Assembly: GCF_000799465.1 (NCBI RefSeq)
Contig: NZ_JUGU01000001.1
Location: 2,562,501 to 2,626,500 of the forward strand
Source of the DNA: Psychroserpens sp. Hel_I_66
GTDB taxonomy: Bacteria; Bacteroidota; Bacteroidia; Flavobacteriales; Flavobacteriaceae
Reading direction: 5' to 3'
Length of the DNA: 64,000 nucleotides
Shown here: positions 18,405-28,401 of the stretch, piece after piece
Layout: the number at the start of each line of letters is the position of its first letter
How positions within the stretch are numbered: the stretch's first letter is position 1
Translations under genes and position numbers: made by a program
The notes under the pieces: generated by a model
Database searches by the model: none
The model's input: the letters and a program-made list of their open reading frames with translations, nothing else
What the model was told of the DNA's origin: nothing

Positions 18405-21400
18405 ATATTTTGAAGCTTACTCAACGCTTGTTTCACAGATTTTATGTTTTCAAAAGTCAATAGCAAACGTAACCCATTTCTTGTTTGTTTTTCTTTCATC
18501 TTACATTCGTTAGGATGTGTTTGCACATATTGTAAGACTTTTGTGAAGTTGTTACTTTGATAAAAAGCACTCTTTTGATCGTTAATGAAATAACCAACAA
18601 ACCGCCCTTTTTTCATGATGATTTTCTCCAAACCTATTTGTGTTGCAATCCATTTTACACGAACACTATTTAACAAATCCACAACCTGCACTGGGAGTTC
18701 TCCAAAGCGATCAATAATTTCAGACTCAAATTTTTCTAATTCCTCTTCTGTTTTTAAGGTGTTAAGCTTGGTGTATAAATTGAGACGCTCTGTGATATTA
18801 TTTACGTAATCATCTGGGAAGAGCAGTTCAAAGTCGGTATCAATGGTGATATCCTTAACGTAGTTCCTTTCTTTTCCGTCGTCTTCATAAAGATCTTTAA
18901 ACTCATTGTCCTTAAGTTCTTCAATAGCTTCATTGAGAATTTTTTGATAGGTATCAAATCCAATATCATTTATAAATCCGCTTTGTTCACCTCCCAATAA
19001 ATCTCCAGCGCCACGTATTTCTAAATCTTTCATCGCAATATTAAAACCACTTCCCAACTCAGTAAATTGCTCTAATGCAGTGATTCTTTTACGAGCATCG
19101 TTGGTCATTGCAGAATATTCCGGAGTTATAAAATAACAAAATGCTTTTTTATTACTACGACCTACGCGACCACGCATTTGGTGTAAATCACTCAATCCAA
19201 AATTATTCGCATTATTTATAAAAATAGTGTTGGCATTCGGGACGTCCAATCCACTTTCTACGATGGTTGTACTTACGAGCACATCAAACTCACCATTCAT
19301 AAACGCCAGCATAAGGTTTTCCAGTTTTTTTCCATCCAGTTGCCCATGTCCAATCCCTATTTTCGCATCTGGCACTAAACGTTGGATCATACCTGCAACT
19401 TCCTTTATATTCTCAATACGATTGTGAATGAAGAATATTTGTCCGCCACGTTCTATCTCATAACTTATGGCATCTCTAATAGATTCCTCATTAAATCGTA
19501 TCACATGACTCTCAATAGGATAACGGTTGGGAGGTGCAGTTGTAATAACCGATAAATCCCGTGCAGCCATTAAACTAAATTGCAATGTTCTTGGTATTGG
19601 AGTTGCAGTTAGCGTGAGCACATCCACATTATCCTTGAGCGTTTTTAGTTTTTCTTTTACAGCAACTCCAAACTTTTGTTCCTCATCAACGATGAGCAAA
19701 CCAAGATCTTTAAACTTGACGTTTTTATTGACAAGTTGATGGGTTCCAATAATGATATCTACATGACCTTTTTCAAGTTTTTCTAAGGTTTCCCGTTTTT
19801 CTTTTGCAGTTCTGAATCTATTGAGATAATCAACAGTTACAGGAAAATCTTTTAATCGCTCTGTAAATGTTTTATGGTGCTGGTACGCTAAAATGGTTGT
19901 TGGCACTAAAACCGCAACCTGCTTTCCATTATCGACCGCTTTAAAAGCTGCACGAATTGCCACTTCTGTTTTACCAAAACCAACATCACCACAAACGAGA
20001 CGATCCATTGGTCGTTCGCTTTCCATATCTGCTTTTATATCTGCAGTTGATGTGATTTGATCTGGTGTATCTTCATAGATAAAAGAGGCTTCCAATTCGT
20101 GTTGTAGGTAGCTGTCTGGCTTGTATTGGTAGCCTTTTTCAAGTTTTCGTTTCGCATACACTTTTATTAAATTGAATGCAATTTCCTTAACTCTCGATTT
20201 TGTTTTTTGCTTGAGCGTTTTCCAGGCTTTGCTACCCAATTTGTAGACTTTGGGAGGTTTGCCATCCTTACCGTTAAACTTCGTGATCTTATGAAGCGAG
20301 TGGATACTCAAATACAGGACATCACGTTCGCCATACACCAATTTAATGGCTTCTTGCTTTTTACCCTCGACATCAATTTTTTGGAGTCCGCCAAATTTTC
20401 CTATTCCATGGTCAATATGCGTGACGTAATCGCCAATATCCAAATTGGTTAATTCCTTTAGCGTAATGGCTTGCTTTTTAGCATAACCATTTTTGAGATG
20501 GAACTTATGGTAACGCTCAAATATTTGATGGTCTGTATAACAGGTTATTTTTTGATCGTGATCTATAAACCCTTGATATAAAGACAGCACAATAGTTTGA
20601 TAGTGCACATTCTCATCAACATCGTCAAAAATATCATGAAACCGCTTGGCTTGTTGCTCGCTCACGCAAACAATATAATTCGTGTAGCCTTTATCGTGGT
20701 GAAGGTTTAAATCTTCAATTAAAAGATTAAACTGCTTATTGAATGAGGGTTGCGGAGTTGTATTATATTCTATTTTTTCTGCGGAAAAAACGCTGGACGT
20801 CCCAAACTCAACCAAACTAAACTCCAGTAAATCTCGTTTTAATGCTTCGGAATTGCAAAACAGTTCCTCTGGTGAGGCATGTTTCATTTCCGAAGAAAGA
20901 TTTTTAAACGCGTCTTCTGCTTTTCCGAAGAAATCGTCGATTCTAGAAAACAAGAGGTCTGTGTTTTTTGCAAATACCACTGTTTTTTGAGCGATATATT
21001 TTAGGAAACTCTGCCTACTTTCTTCTAAAAATTTATTGGCAACATTTGGGATGATGCCTATTTTTTTAATCTGCTCTGTTGAGAGTTGCGTTTCTACATC
21101 AAAGGTTCTAATGCTATCCACATCATCACCAAAAAACTCAATACGATAAGGCTCATCGTGAGAAAACGAAAACACATCTACAATACCACCACGTACCGAA
21201 AACTCCCCTGGCTCGGTCACAAAATCAACACGTTTAAACTTGTACTCAAAGAGGACTTCGTTCACAAAATCTAGCGACAGCTCATCACCAACCGCGATTT
21301 TTAAGGTGTTCTTTTCCAGTTCTCTTCTCGTGACCACTTTTTCAAAAAGCGCATCAGGATAAGTGACAACAACTGCGGGTTTTTTACGTGAATTGATTCG

Positions 21401-21730
21401 GTTCAAAACCTCTGCCCTTAAAAGCACATTGGCATTATCGGTTTGCTCGATTTGATAGGGACGCCTGTAACTTCCTGGATAGAAGAGCACGTCTTTATCA
21501 TTGAGCAACACCTCTAAATCGTTGAGATAAAAAGCTGCTTCTTCTTTGTCGTTGAAAATGAGAAGAAAAGGCTTGTCGGCAGTTTTAAATGCTTCACTTA
21601 CAACGAGAGAAAATGATGACCCGATAAGACCTTTGAGGTGTGTTTTTGTTTCAGTTTTGGCAATAGCAGTTTGCAGATTTTGCATTTGCAAAGTCTGTGC
21701 ATATGTTTGCGAGAGAATAGATGTACTCAA
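18401..21730 (-). CDS. mfd: Transcription-repair coupling factor
   Basis: An 1109-residue Mfd, the ATPase that removes RNA polymerase stalled at lesions and recruits UvrA. In order: UvrB-homology region with RGGIVDVFSF (about 175); the RNA-polymerase interaction domain (GDYVTHIDHGIGKFGG, about 435); RecG-like helicase domains with Walker A GDVGFGKTE near residue 580, DEEQ Walker B and LTATPIPRTLQ; and the C-terminal TRCF domain. A TATATTTG box lies at 21755-21748 on the minus strand upstream of the start. EamA gene translationally coupled downstream. Confidence 0.96.
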   Translation of the reverse strand: MSTSILSQTYAQTLQMQNLQTAIAKTETKTHLKGLIGSSFSLVVSEAFKTADKPFLLIFNDKEEAAFYLNDLEVLLNDKDVLFYPGSYRRPYQIEQTDNANVLLRAEVLNRINSRKKPAVVVTYPDALFEKVVTRRELEKNTLKIAVGDELSLDFVNEVLFEYKFKRVDFVTEPGEFSVRGGIVDVFSFSHDEPYRIEFFGDDVDSIRTFDVETQLSTEQIKKIGIIPNVANKFLEESRQSFLKYIAQKTVVFAKNTDLLFSRIDDFFGKAEDAFKNLSSEMKHASPEELFCNSEALKRDLLEFSLVEFGTSSVFSAEKIEYNTTPQPSFNKQFNLLIEDLNLHHDKGYTNYIVCVSEQQAKRFHDIFDDVDENVHYQTIVLSLYQGFIDHDQKITCYTDHQIFERYHKFHLKNGYAKKQAITLKELTNLDIGDYVTHIDHGIGKFGGLQKIDVEGKKQEAIKLVYGERDVLYLSIHSLHKITKFNGKDGKPPKVYKLGSKAWKTLKQKTKSRVKEIAFNLIKVYAKRKLEKGYQYKPDSYLQHELEASFIYEDTPDQITSTADIKADMESERPMDRLVCGDVGFGKTEVAIRAAFKAVDNGKQVAVLVPTTILAYQHHKTFTERLKDFPVTVDYLNRFRTAKEKRETLEKLEKGHVDIIIGTHQLVNKNVKFKDLGLLIVDEEQKFGVAVKEKLKTLKDNVDVLTLTATPIPRTLQFSLMAARDLSVITTAPPNRYPIESHVIRFNEESIRDAISYEIERGGQIFFIHNRIENIKEVAGMIQRLVPDAKIGIGHGQLDGKKLENLMLAFMNGEFDVLVSTTIVESGLDVPNANTIFINNANNFGLSDLHQMRGRVGRSNKKAFCYFITPEYSAMTNDARKRITALEQFTELGSGFNIAMKDLEIRGAGDLLGGEQSGFINDIGFDTYQKILNEAIEELKDNEFKDLYEDDGKERNYVKDITIDTDFELLFPDDYVNNITERLNLYTKLNTLKTEEELEKFESEIIDRFGELPVQVVDLLNSVRVKWIATQIGLEKIIMKKGRFVGYFINDQKSAFYQSNNFTKVLQYVQTHPNECKMKEKQTRNGLRLLLTFENIKSVKQALSKLQNI

Positions 21731-21798
21731 GGCATTTTATTTTGTGCAAATATAAAATTTTTGTAGCATCTACTGTTGTAATACTCTTTTAATACAAC

Positions 21799-21806
21799 TA
21801 TCTTTG
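21799..21806 (+). promoter_or_regulatory. -7 promoter box of the TerB-like gene
   Basis: TATCTTTG matches TAnnTTTG, with a TTG at 21776-21778 about 20 bp upstream. It precedes the ATG at 21827 by 20 bp. Confidence 0.55.
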
Positions 21807-21826
21807 TCGCTCTAAAAAAAGAATTT

Positions 21827-22258
21827 ATGTCATTTTCAGATTTATTTGATAGCGGATTTAAAAGAAGAAACGAAGATCACTTTGCAGCCATCGTAAGAGT
21901 TGCAATGGACGACGGAATTATAACAGAAGAAGAAAAAGCATTTTTAGACCGTTTGGCGAGACGTTTGGATATTGGTGAAAATGATTATGCAAGCATTTTA
22001 AAAGATTACAAATCACACCCTATAAACCCTCCTACATCTTACGATAACCGCTTAGAGCGTTTATATGATTTGTCACGTATGGTTTATGTAGATCATATTA
22101 AAGGCGATCATGAAGAAATTGTATTGCGTAAAATTGCAATTGGTTTAGGTTTTTCTTCGGAAAACGTAAAATATGTGGTCGATAAGGCGTTGACATTAGT
22201 GAGTAATGGTGTAGATCTTGATACATTTATTGAAGAGATTAAGACCATGAATCGATAA
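21827..22258 (+). CDS. TerB-like (tellurite-resistance-type) protein
   Basis: A 143-residue helical, acidic protein with the pattern of TerB-fold proteins: two repeats with negatively charged metal-binding loops (VAMDDGIITEEEKAFLDRLARRL at the N-terminal side and VDHIKGDHEEIVLRKIAIGLGF in the centre). TerB-like proteins bind divalent metals; their function outside ter operons is unclear. A single gene with its own promoter and terminator. Confidence 0.75.
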   Translation: MSFSDLFDSGFKRRNEDHFAAIVRVAMDDGIITEEEKAFLDRLARRLDIGENDYASILKDYKSHPINPPTSYDNRLERLYDLSRMVYVDHIKGDHEEIVLRKIAIGLGFSSENVKYVVDKALTLVSNGVDLDTFIEEIKTMNR

Positions 22259-22301
22259 GAATCACTTTACATTCTGAACGTTTTCGGAATGATTATAATA
22301 T

Positions 22302-22333
22302 AAAAAGAGCCACTTTGATAGTGGCTTTTTTAT
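22302..22333. terminator. Bidirectional terminator
   Basis: AAAAGAGCCACT and AGTGGCTTTTTT form a hairpin between two converging genes, with T-runs on both strands. Confidence 0.8.
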
Positions 22334-22354
22334 GTTTTAGGTTTTTGTTAGCTG

Positions 22355-23419
22355 TTATCTCTTTACAAAATTGAGGGGGAATGAATCCCCTATCCTTATA
22401 AAGTACCTTCCAGTAGCCAATGATGAGACATCTATACTGTTGTTAGGCTCAATCTTGCCAAGCATTAATGTCCTACCAATGGCATCGTAGATTGTATAAT
22501 TTTCTTGTGAGCTAAGGTTTTTAAGGTAAAGGAGATCCTCTGTAGGATTTGGGTACAAAACTATGCGTTCATCTTGTGATACATCAGCAACACTAAGTGT
22601 TGATACATCCACTTTTGAGATTATATTGCTGTTGATGCCATTGATCACGTACAGTTCATTACCGTCAAATACCATGTCCCTTGGCTCTAGGGCAACGACA
22701 ACATCCTCCATTACCAGAGGTAGCTGTGTCACATCTGTCTTGACTATTTTGTCACCAGTGTTCAATGAAATGTACAGCTCGTCACCAAGGAACTCCATGT
22801 CATAAGGGGTCTCAAGACCAGACGCCAGTTCTATGGGAGTGGCAGAAGGATCGGTGATGTCGAGTTTATAGAGCTTGCCAGGGTTCTTGTACTCTGCGAT
22901 GTACATGTCGTTACCGTATAGTGCGATCGCATTGTTGAGGTCTATACCTGAGTAGACCACCTCTGCTGAGGGAGTTGCCTGCGATAGGTCCATTCTAAAA
23001 AGGGTGTCAATATTGGGACCTGTATAATAGAGGTCATCTCCCACCAATAGCATGACCCGTACTGCTCCAAGGTACCCATCTTGAAAGGTGACGTTTACGG
23101 GTGGGTCATTGGGGTTGGCAAAATCCAGTTTCACTATCCTGTAGTCTGATGGTCCGCCAGCGGAGACATAAAAATCGTTGACATAGAGGACCATATAAAA
23201 GGACTGGTTAATACTCGTAGAGAAAATTTCTAAGGTTGGACTCTCCTCTGTTATATCAATCCTCCTAATATCATTAAGTTTACCTATATACAAGATGTCA
23301 CCATTTAAAAATAGACCTTGTGCGGAAAAACCTACATTAGGCACTACCTCAACTAACTGGGCAGATAACGTGCTAGCGCATAATAAGAATGCTATAATTA
23401 ATGGGTAAAGCTTTTTCAT
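22355..23419 (-). CDS. Secreted beta-propeller protein with T9SS sorting domain
   Basis: A 354-residue exported protein with a signal peptide (MKKLYPLIIAFLLCASTLSAQ, cleavage near residue 21). The middle consists of repeated units of about 43 residues (for instance LNGDILYIGKLNDIRRIDI, LYGNDMYIAEYKNPGKLYKLDI, LGDELYISLNTGDKIVKTDV) that would form a six- or seven-bladed propeller. The C-terminus (YPNPTEDLLYLKNL to YFIRI) is a type A T9SS sorting domain, so the protein is moved across the outer membrane. The coding sequence is visibly richer in G and C than its neighbours, suggesting acquisition. A paralogue of the same design is a cassette gene at 55526. Confidence 0.85.
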   Translation of the reverse strand: MKKLYPLIIAFLLCASTLSAQLVEVVPNVGFSAQGLFLNGDILYIGKLNDIRRIDITEESPTLEIFSTSINQSFYMVLYVNDFYVSAGGPSDYRIVKLDFANPNDPPVNVTFQDGYLGAVRVMLLVGDDLYYTGPNIDTLFRMDLSQATPSAEVVYSGIDLNNAIALYGNDMYIAEYKNPGKLYKLDITDPSATPIELASGLETPYDMEFLGDELYISLNTGDKIVKTDVTQLPLVMEDVVVALEPRDMVFDGNELYVINGINSNIISKVDVSTLSVADVSQDERIVLYPNPTEDLLYLKNLSSQENYTIYDAIGRTLMLGKIEPNNSIDVSSLATGRYFIRIGDSFPLNFVKR

Positions 23420-23506
23420 AGGGCTAAAAGGTTTCGATTTGCTTGTTCTGGATACTAAATTAGGAATTTTTATCCAGACCTTAAACGTTCGGGTTCTATG
23501 AAAAAA

Positions 23507-24517
23507 TTAAGAATGAGCATCACGCATAAACTCTTCAGCTTTTTCTACCATGTTTTTGCTTCCGCAGATAAAAGGCACACGTTGGTGGAGTTCGGTTGGT
23601 TCAATGTCCATAATTCTTGTAAATCCGTCACTGGCTTTGCCATGAGCCTGCTCTGCCAAAAATGCCATAGGATTGCATTCATATAACAGACGTAGTTTTC
23701 CTGCAGAGTCTTGAGAACATTTTGGATATAAATAGATACCTCCTTTGATCATATTTCTATGAAAATCTGATACCAGTGATCCAATATAACGACTTGTATA
23801 TGGACGATTACCCTCTTCTTGTTGGCAATATTTAATGTAATTTTTTATGCCTTGCGGGAAATGGATGTAGTTACCTTCATTTACCGAGTAAATTTTTCCG
23901 TCTTTAGGAAAACGCATATCTGGATGTGACAGATAAAATGTTCCTATTGCTGGGTTCAACGTAAACCCGTTTACGCCATGACCTGTAGTATAGACAAGCA
24001 TTGTAGATGTACCATAAACAATATAACCAGCAGCAACTTGGTGGTCTCCCTTTTGGAGAAAATCCTCTAGCGTGACCGGAGTCCCAACAGGTGTTACTCT
24101 CCTATAAATTGAAAAAATCGTACCTACAGATACATTGACATCTATATTTGACGAACCATCCAAAGGATCTATTAAAACCACATACTTATTTTGGTTGTTC
24201 TCATCTTGACTGTTAATGGCAATAAAATCATCTTCCTCTTCACTCGCAATACCGCAAACTATGTTACGCTTGGTCAAGGTTTGTATAAACTTATCGTTGG
24301 CATAGACGTCCAATTTTTGTTGATCTTCCCCTTGAATATTTGTGTCACCAGCTGCGCCAATGATATCAACAAGACCTGCTTTGTTAACTTCGTGATTAAC
24401 AACCTTTGCTGCTAAACGAATGGAATTTATAAGACGGGATAATTCGCCAGATGTGTATTTAAATGAAGATTGATTTTCAATAATAAATTCACCTAGCGTT
24501 TGTTTTGTTCTAGACAT
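23507..24517 (-). CDS. fbp: Fructose-1,6-bisphosphatase class I
   Basis: A 336-residue class I fructose-1,6-bisphosphatase, a gluconeogenic enzyme converting fructose-1,6-bisphosphate to fructose-6-phosphate. The metal-binding signature [17 protein letters not shown] is near residue 117, [11 protein letters not shown] near 55, and the substrate-binding segment [22 protein letters not shown] near 245. It is a single gene; no regulatory site seen. Confidence 0.95.
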   Translation of the reverse strand: MSRTKQTLGEFIIENQSSFKYTSGELSRLINSIRLAAKVVNHEVNKAGLVDIIGAAGDTNIQGEDQQKLDVYANDKFIQTLTKRNIVCGIASEEEDDFIAINSQDENNQNKYVVLIDPLDGSSNIDVNVSVGTIFSIYRRVTPVGTPVTLEDFLQKGDHQVAAGYIVYGTSTMLVYTTGHGVNGFTLNPAIGTFYLSHPDMRFPKDGKIYSVNEGNYIHFPQGIKNYIKYCQQEEGNRPYTSRYIGSLVSDFHRNMIKGGIYLYPKCSQDSAGKLRLLYECNPMAFLAEQAHGKASDGFTRIMDIEPTELHQRVPFICGSKNMVEKAEEFMRDAHS

Positions 24518-24797
24518 GTAGTTAGATTGTTTTTACAAATATCTTATTTTTTTGGTCAACTACAACGTTTTCGGGTGAATTATAAAAAACTACAATCGAG
24601 TTTTACCATTTCTTTAAAAAAGAACTAAAATCCTTCTTTTAAATTACGTATTACCATAATATGCCTTTAAAAGGTTGGTATTTTAATAAATTTTAAGTCG
24701 CTCTAAATATATTGATATTCTGTTTTTCTGAAAAAAGTCGAGTTATCCAAGACTTAAAATTATTTAGTTTAAGTTATATTTGAACTAAAGAAAAACA

Positions 24798-25277
24798 ATG
24801 TCATTTCAAATTAGAAAAGCAACCCAAAAAGATATGCCCAGAGTTCTAGAATTAATCAATGAACTCGCTATTTTTGAAAAAGAACCCGATGCTGTAGAAA
24901 TTACTGTTGATGACCTTATCACAGGTGCTTTTCAAGATCCTAAACAGTTTGATTGTTTTGTTGCAGAGTGTGAATCTAACGTAGAAGGCATAGCCCTAGT
25001 TTACCATAGATTTTCAACTTGGAAAGGCAACATACTTCATCTGGAGGATTTAATCGTAAGCCAAAATAAAAGAGGTTCAGGCCTAGGCACAGCACTTTTA
25101 GATGCTGTGGTCACTTATGGTGATAGTTTAAAGGTCAAACGTATAAGCTGGGAAGTGATTGACTGGAACGAACCAGCCATTGCATTCTATGAGAAAAAAG
25201 GCGCTCATGTAATGAGAGATTGGGACGTTGTACAATTAGATGAAAAAGGAATTAAAAATTATTTAGCAAATATTTAA
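24798..25277 (+). CDS. GNAT family N-acetyltransferase
   Basis: A 159-residue acetyltransferase with the GNAT fold. The acetyl-CoA loop is SQNKRGSGLGTALL (about residues 91-104) and the C-terminal motif is WNEPAIAFYEKKGA. It resembles diamine-acetyltransferase-like members, but the substrate is uncertain. Its stop is separated by one base from the start of the aspartokinase gene, so the two are an operon. A TATATTTG box at 24775-24782 precedes it. Confidence 0.88.
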   Translation: MSFQIRKATQKDMPRVLELINELAIFEKEPDAVEITVDDLITGAFQDPKQFDCFVAECESNVEGIALVYHRFSTWKGNILHLEDLIVSQNKRGSGLGTALLDAVVTYGDSLKVKRISWEVIDWNEPAIAFYEKKGAHVMRDWDVVQLDEKGIKNYLANI

Positions 25278-25278
25278 A

Positions 25279-26529
25279 ATGCGTGTATTTAAATTTGGTG
25301 GAGCATCGGTCAAAAATGCTGAAGGCGTTAAAAATCTAGCTTCTGTACTACAGCAAGTAGGTTATGAAAACACTTTGATCGTTGTTTCTGCAATGGGAAA
25401 AATGACCAACGCTTTAGAACTGGTCATTAAAAATTATTTCGAAAACAAAGCCGAACTAAATAGCTCTATTCAAGACGTTAAAAAATTTCACAACGAGATT
25501 TTACTGGATCTTTTTGAGAACACACAACATCCCATATTTAAAAAAGTATCATCCATTTTTGAAGATTTGGAAGGTTTTTTTCTTCGGAATAAATCACCAG
25601 ATTACAATTTTGTATACGACCAGGTTATTGGGTATGGTGAATTAACTTCTACAACTATTGTAAGTGCATATCTCAACGAAATTGGCTTAAAAAACAATTG
25701 GTTGGATGTACGAGAATTTATAAAAACAGACGATTATTACCGCAGAGCCAACGTAGATTGGGAACAGACCCAAACCAATATCAAATCCAATTTTGATCCT
25801 AAAATCTTGAATGTTACCCAAGGTTTTTTAGGAAGTAACGCCAATAACTTCACAACCACCTTGGGAAGAGAAGGAAGTGATTACACTGCTGCCATTTTTG
25901 CGTATTGCTTAAATGCGGAAAGCGTTACCATCTGGAAAGATGTGCCAGGTGTTTTAAATGCAGATCCACGGTATTTTGAAAATGCACAATTGCTCAATAA
26001 TATTTCATACAGAGAAGCGATTGAGTTGGCTTTTTATGGTGCCTCTGTTATTCACCCAAAAACATTGCAACCTTTACAACAAAAGGAAATCCCGTTGTTT
26101 GTAAAGTCGTTTTTAAACCCTAACAATCCCGGAACTCGAGTTGGAAAAGGTGTTGGTATTGAGCCAAAAGTACCGTGTTTTATCGTGAAAAAGAATCAGG
26201 TATTGATTTCACTCTCATCTTTGGATTTTAGTTATATCGTTGAAGAAAATATTAGTGAGATTTTCAAATTACTTCATTTATACAAAATGAAGGTGGATGT
26301 GATTCAGAATTCTGCCATTAGTTTTTCGGTCTGTTTTGAGAACACTTACCATAATTTAGAACGTTTGCTTCAGCATTTAAAAGCAAAATTTAAAGTAACA
26401 GTTAATGAAAATGTTAGTCTTTATACAGTAAGACATTATAATGAACAGGCAATTGCTTCCATAGAAAAAGACAAAGAACTGTTATTGAAGCAATTAACTC
26501 ACGAAACAATTCAAATAGTAACTCAATAA
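25279..26529 (+). CDS. Aspartate kinase
   Basis: A 416-residue aspartokinase, first step of the lysine/threonine/methionine pathway (aspartate to aspartyl phosphate). The N-terminal amino-acid-kinase motif KFGGASV (residues 4-10) and TLGREGSDYTAA (about residue 195), which holds the substrate-binding residues, are present. A regulatory ACT-type region follows residue 300. It is a monofunctional enzyme with no fused homoserine dehydrogenase. Cotranscribed with the GNAT gene and probably the olsF-like gene 36 bp downstream. Confidence 0.92.
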   Translation: MRVFKFGGASVKNAEGVKNLASVLQQVGYENTLIVVSAMGKMTNALELVIKNYFENKAELNSSIQDVKKFHNEILLDLFENTQHPIFKKVSSIFEDLEGFFLRNKSPDYNFVYDQVIGYGELTSTTIVSAYLNEIGLKNNWLDVREFIKTDDYYRRANVDWEQTQTNIKSNFDPKILNVTQGFLGSNANNFTTTLGREGSDYTAAIFAYCLNAESVTIWKDVPGVLNADPRYFENAQLLNNISYREAIELAFYGASVIHPKTLQPLQQKEIPLFVKSFLNPNNPGTRVGKGVGIEPKVPCFIVKKNQVLISLSSLDFSYIVEENISEIFKLLHLYKMKVDVIQNSAISFSVCFENTYHNLERLLQHLKAKFKVTVNENVSLYTVRHYNEQAIASIEKDKELLLKQLTHETIQIVTQ

Positions 26530-26565
26530 AGAATTTACTATTTTTACCCTTACTACCAATCACAT

Positions 26566-28401
26566 ATGACCAAAGAACAAGATACAGGATTAGTTACCGC
26601 AAAGGAGGTTGCAAAAGCCATTCATGCAGACAAATATGGGTTTTTGGGCACTTTTTTTGGTTGGGGATTAATGAAACTCTTAAAAATATCTACGCTTAAT
26701 AAAATTTATAACCGCAACAAACACCTAAGTGATGGTGAGTTTTTGGATGCTATTTTGGACGATTTTCAAATCAAGTTTGAAATTCCTGAAGAAGATCTAA
26801 AACGTCTCCCAAAAGATGGTGCTTATATTACTGTTTCCAATCATCCGCTTGGTGGTATTGATGGGATTTTGTTGCTTAAATTGATGCTGGAGCAACGTGA
26901 CGATTTTAAGATTATCGCCAATTTCCTGCTACATCGTATTGAGCCTATGAAACCTTACATTATGCCAGTAAATCCTTTTGAAGATAGAAAGGATGCAAAA
27001 TCAAGCATTGCAGGTTTTAAAAATGCGATAATGCACATTCGTAACGGTCACCCACTGGGTATTTTTCCTGCTGGTGAAGTATCTACTTACAGAGATGGAA
27101 AATTAGTGGTTGATAGACCGTGGGAAGAGGCTGCAATGAAATTAATACAAAAGGCAGAAGTGCCTGTTGTACCCATCTACTTTCACGCAAAAAACAGTAA
27201 GTTGTTCTATAAGCTTTCAAAAATTAGCGATACGTTTAGAACTGCCAAGTTACCTTCGGAATTGCTAACGCAAAAAAACCGGGTCATTAAGGTAAGGATT
27301 GGAAGGCCAATTTCGGTAAATGATCAAAAAGAACATGAAAGTCTATCTGATTTTTCAGAATTTATAAGACGTAAGACCTATATATTATCTAATTCTTTTG
27401 CAGATAAACCTAAAATTTTAGATAACATCTCCAATACGTTGAAGCCTCCTGCGAAACCACCAAAACGAATCGTAGGTTCTGTTAGTGCTGAAAAAATGGC
27501 TGCTGAGGTTGAAGCGCTTAGGGACGGTAATTTTAGATTACTAGAAAGTAAAAACTACGAGGTGTTTTTAACCGAAGCCAAACTCATCCCAAATATTTTG
27601 CACGAGATTGGTCGTTTACGTGAAATCACCTTTAGAGAAATTGGCGAAGGTACCAATGAAGCTATAGATTTAGACAGCTTTGACACTTACTACCACCATA
27701 TGTTTTTATGGGACACAGATACTCAAAAAATTGCTGGTGCTTATAGAATGGGATTGGGTTCTAGAATCTATGCACGTTACGGTATTGATGGTTTTTATCT
27801 GCAAGATCTTTTTAGATTTGAACCAGAACTTTATAAAATGATGAGCGAGTCTATAGAAATGGGACGTGCTTTCATCATTAAAGAATATCAACAAAAACCA
27901 ATGCCTCTTTTTTTACTTTGGAAAGGAATCGTGCACACGACATTACGTTATCCAGAACATAAATTCTTGATTGGTGGTGTGAGTATTAGTGACCAGTTTT
28001 CTAATTTCTCAAAATCGTTGATGATTGAGTTTATGAAATCCCACTATTACGATCCTTACGTTGCACAATATGTGCATCCTAAAAAGGAATTTAAGGTAAA
28101 ATTAAAAGATGCCGATAAAGATTTTGTGTTTGATGAAACCGAAGCAGATTTAAATAAGTTTGATAAGATCATTGATGAGATTGAGCCAGGTGCTTTACGC
28201 TTGCCAGTACTTCTTAAAAAATACATCAAACAAAATGCGAGGCTTGTAGCTTTTAATGTAGACCCAATGTTTAATAACTCTGTTGACGGATTGATGTATA
28301 TCAAAATCGCTGACTTGCCAGAAAGTACTGTAAAACCTGTCATGGAAGAATTTCAAGCAGAGTTGGAACGTAAATTTTCTAATGGAGACTCTGAAGACTA
28401 A
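26566..28401 (+). CDS. olsF: Bifunctional acyltransferase, OlsF-like (PlsC + GNAT)
   Basis: A 611-residue fusion. Residues about 75-290 are a PlsC-type O-acyltransferase with a variant active-site motif NHPLGGIDG and the FPAGEVS block. Residues about 315-510 are a hemolysin/OlsB-type GNAT N-acyltransferase (REITFREIGEGTNEAID, YRMGLG, EMGRAFI). This domain order is that of OlsF, shown in Serratia and Flavobacterium johnsoniae to make ornithine lipids by N- and then O-acylation; a glycine or other amino acid head group is also possible. It would act at the inner membrane. Its end overlaps the next gene by 20 bp. Confidence 0.82.
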   Translation: MTKEQDTGLVTAKEVAKAIHADKYGFLGTFFGWGLMKLLKISTLNKIYNRNKHLSDGEFLDAILDDFQIKFEIPEEDLKRLPKDGAYITVSNHPLGGIDGILLLKLMLEQRDDFKIIANFLLHRIEPMKPYIMPVNPFEDRKDAKSSIAGFKNAIMHIRNGHPLGIFPAGEVSTYRDGKLVVDRPWEEAAMKLIQKAEVPVVPIYFHAKNSKLFYKLSKISDTFRTAKLPSELLTQKNRVIKVRIGRPISVNDQKEHESLSDFSEFIRRKTYILSNSFADKPKILDNISNTLKPPAKPPKRIVGSVSAEKMAAEVEALRDGNFRLLESKNYEVFLTEAKLIPNILHEIGRLREITFREIGEGTNEAIDLDSFDTYYHHMFLWDTDTQKIAGAYRMGLGSRIYARYGIDGFYLQDLFRFEPELYKMMSESIEMGRAFIIKEYQQKPMPLFLLWKGIVHTTLRYPEHKFLIGGVSISDQFSNFSKSLMIEFMKSHYYDPYVAQYVHPKKEFKVKLKDADKDFVFDETEADLNKFDKIIDEIEPGALRLPVLLKKYIKQNARLVAFNVDPMFNNSVDGLMYIKIADLPESTVKPVMEEFQAELERKFSNGDSED

